This document shows, piece by piece, positions 13,418 through 14,993 of a stretch of DNA of 14,993 nucleotides; position 1 is the stretch's first letter; each line of letters starts with the position of its first letter. The stretch comes from JAAYZK01 sp964535025 (GTDB lineage: Bacteria; Planctomycetota; Phycisphaerae; SM23-33; FEN-1343). The stretch lies in the NCBI GenBank assembly GCA_964535025.1, contig CAZHRW010000058.1, positions 1 to 14,993 on the forward strand. The letters are read 5' to 3'. The notes beneath the pieces were generated by a model. That model made no database searches. It was not told where the DNA came from and was given only the letters and a program-made list of their open reading frames with translations. Made by a program: the position numbers and the translations under genes.

Positions 13418-14993
13418 ATGGCACCGACCGGTCAAGGCACCTGCGGGCATGGGGCGGTTGCCCTGCATTTCCTTCTTCTGGGCCTGTTGCTGCCGCTGGC
13501 GACGGCGAGGGGCGGGCCCGACGGTCCGAGCCAGTACGCCCCGCCGCTGGCGGTGTTCGGCGGCGATCAGTCCGCCGGGGTCCGCAGCGGCGTAGACTTC
13601 CTCTGTCCCGCGATCACTGTGCTGCGCATCGAGGATCTCACCGCCGACATCGCACCGGCGCCCCCGCTGGCGGGCCTGCTGATGAGCCACACGGCGGTCA
13701 ACGGCTCCAACGGCGCCGACGCCTACGGGTGGAGCGTGGGCGGCGGCGGCGGCAACGGCGGTGCCGGCGTCCCCCTGTCGCTGACCTTCATGCCGGGCGA
13801 GTACGGCATCACCACCGCCGGCGACGTCGCCGAAGGCACGCGATCGCACGGCATCGTCCTGGAGAGCACCGGCGGCAACGCCGGCAGCGGGGGCGATGGG
13901 TGGGGGCTGACGCTCACGCCCGCCTTCGGCGGCGACGGCGGCCGCGGCGGCCAGGGCGGCGATCTCACCGTCGCCGCCGACGGCGACATCACCACCGCCG
14001 GCAAATACGCCGCCGGCGTCCTGGCCGCCAGCTACGGCGGCAGGGGCGGCAACGGCGGTGGAGCCTATAACGGCATCTACGTCGAGGGCGGCGACGGCGG
14101 CGCCGGCGGCAACGGCGGGGCGATCACCATCGAAACCTCCGGTACCATCACCACCACCGGCGACGCCGCGCCGGGCATCGCTGCCCACAGCGGCGGCGGC
14201 ATCAGCGGGCGCGGCGGCGACGGCGGCGGCTTCTTCGGCGGCGCCGGGCCCGGCGGCGACAGCGGGCGCGGCGGGAATCTCGCCGTCACCAACGCCGGCG
14301 AAATCACCACCACCGGCGACGACGCCTACGGGCTGCTGCTGACCAGCGTCGGCGGCTACGCCCGCGGGGGCGGCGGGGGCGGGGGCATCTACTTCTACGG
14401 CGGTAGCGGCGAGAGCAGCGGCGACGGCGGCACGGCCTGGGCCGTCAACCGTGGCACCATCACCACCACCGGCCGCGGCGCCTCGGCCATCCTCAGCCAA
14501 TCCATCGGCGGCGGGGGCGGCAGCGGCGGCAGCACCGGCGGACTGAGCGCCCTCGGCGGCGACGGCGCCGCCGGCGGACACGGCGGCAGCGTAAGCACCG
14601 AGAACTACGGCGCCTTGTTTACCCACGGGGACGCGGCGTGCGGCGTCCTCGCCCAGTCCATCGGCGGCGGCGGCGGGGTCGGTGCGGGCGCCGGCGGCTT
14701 CGTTATCACCGGCGGCAGCGGTTCGGCCGGCGGCGAGGGGGGACGTGTCTGCGTCACCAACGCCGGCACCATCGTCACCGCCGGACACAACGCCGAAGCC
14801 ATCTACGCCGAGAGCATCGGCGGCGGCGGCGGACGCGCCGAGAGCTCCGGCGGGTCGGTCGCCATCGGCGGCAGCGGCGGCGGCAGCGGCGGGGGCAACC
14901 AGGCGATCATCTACAACACCGGACGCCTCCGGACCGCCGGCCACTACGCACCCGCCATCGTCGCCCGTAGTGTCGGCGGCGGGGGGGGGCGCG
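13418..14993 (+). CDS. Second glycine-rich autotransporter-passenger-like repeat protein, paralogue of the 2386-6807 product (3' end outside window)
   Basis: Open from ATG 13418 to the right edge (525 codons), so the C-terminus is unknown. GGGGAG seven bases upstream and a signal peptide (hydrophobic VALHFLLLGLLLPLATA, cleavage near residue 30) support the start; an in-frame ATG at 13316 lies at the predicted transcription start and is less likely. Residues 54-71 (GVRSGVDFLCPAITVLRI) and 94-123 (NGSNG, glycine run, PLSLTF) match residues 70-89 and 116-141 of the first repeat protein. Eight repeats follow, for example ACGVLAQSIGGGGG. By analogy the unseen end may carry dockerin-type loops and a PEP-CTERM tail. 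Likely a secreted, beta-helical surface protein; role unknown. It has its own strong promoter with a spacer inverted repeat. Confidence 0.9.
   Translation, partial: MAPTGQGTCGHGAVALHFLLLGLLLPLATARGGPDGPSQYAPPLAVFGGDQSAGVRSGVDFLCPAITVLRIEDLTADIAPAPPLAGLLMSHTAVNGSNGADAYGWSVGGGGGNGGAGVPLSLTFMPGEYGITTAGDVAEGTRSHGIVLESTGGNAGSGGDGWGLTLTPAFGGDGGRGGQGGDLTVAADGDITTAGKYAAGVLAASYGGRGGNGGGAYNGIYVEGGDGGAGGNGGAITIETSGTITTTGDAAPGIAAHSGGGISGRGGDGGGFFGGAGPGGDSGRGGNLAVTNAGEITTTGDDAYGLLLTSVGGYARGGGGGGGIYFYGGSGESSGDGGTAWAVNRGTITTTGRGASAILSQSIGGGGGSGGSTGGLSALGGDGAAGGHGGSVSTENYGALFTHGDAACGVLAQSIGGGGGVGAGAGGFVITGGSGSAGGEGGRVCVTNAGTIVTAGHNAEAIYAESIGGGGGRAESSGGSVAIGGSGGGSGGGNQAIIYNTGRLRTAGHYAPAIVARSVGGGGGR
13859..14993 (+). 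repeat. Tandem coding repeats with 156-base period, second repeat gene
   Basis: Anchored on the codons equivalent to AQS, repeats start at 13859, 14024, 14183, 14339, 14495, 14651, 14807 and 14963. Intervals are 165, 159 and then 156 five times, the same 52-residue period as in the first gene. The first three copies are diverged (VLESTGG, LAASYGG, AAHSGGG), and the later ones approach the consensus. The array continues beyond the window. Confidence 0.92.

Noticed and set aside
13397..14944. 515-codon minus-strand frame opposite the second repeat gene
   Set aside because: Ala/Gly/Asp-rich shadow of the glycine-rich repeats.

Overview
This is GC-rich bacterial DNA that most likely comes from a planctomycete, probably a Phycisphaerae-like lineage. 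The assignment is inferred from gene content. One secreted protein ends in a paired calcium-loop (dockerin-type) module of the 'DLDDFALLK-x-NFG' style plus a VPEP C-terminal sorting tail. A second secreted protein carries the same dockerin-type module. There is also a DUF1207 lipoprotein and a heparinase II/III-like protein with a DUF4962-type N-terminal region. No rRNA, tRNA, CRISPR array, transposase or phage gene was recognised.

Layout. Bases 1-1926 (minus, runs off the left edge) encode a secreted protein with an unrecognised, probably helical N-terminal domain, two PKD-like domains and a dockerin-type module. A divergent 459-base control region follows. Bases 2386-6807 (plus) encode a 1473-residue glycine-rich repeat protein that resembles the passenger of alphaproteobacterial autotransporters but ends in dockerin-type loops and a PEP-CTERM tail instead of a beta-barrel. 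Convergent to it is a heparinase II/III-like protein (9256-6854, minus). A 329-base spacer with three hairpins, one an intrinsic terminator, separates it from a DUF1207 lipoprotein (10464-9586, minus) and a PilT-type ATPase (11701-10616, minus). Divergent from pilT is a short UvrC without its C-terminal helix-hairpin-helix region (11814-13241, plus). From 13418 to the right edge (plus) begins a second glycine-rich repeat protein, a clear paralogue of the first.

How the parts fit. The two glycine-rich proteins, the PKD/dockerin protein and the lyase-like protein all look exported, so this is mainly a cell-surface or extracellular-matrix locus with a possible polysaccharide-degrading side. PilT would act in pilus retraction and UvrC in excision repair; I see no sequence evidence linking those two to the surface proteins.

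The strongest unusual signal is the repeat family. Its core motif (about A-x-G-I-x-A-Q-S-x-G-G-G-G-G) recurs at exactly 156 bases for five successive intervals in the first protein and five in the second, and individual repeats correspond one to one between the two genes. Regulatory details worth checking are a perfect inverted repeat inside the spacer of a near-consensus promoter (13283-13310) and a hairpin that buries a strong Shine-Dalgarno sequence before pilT (11721-11740).
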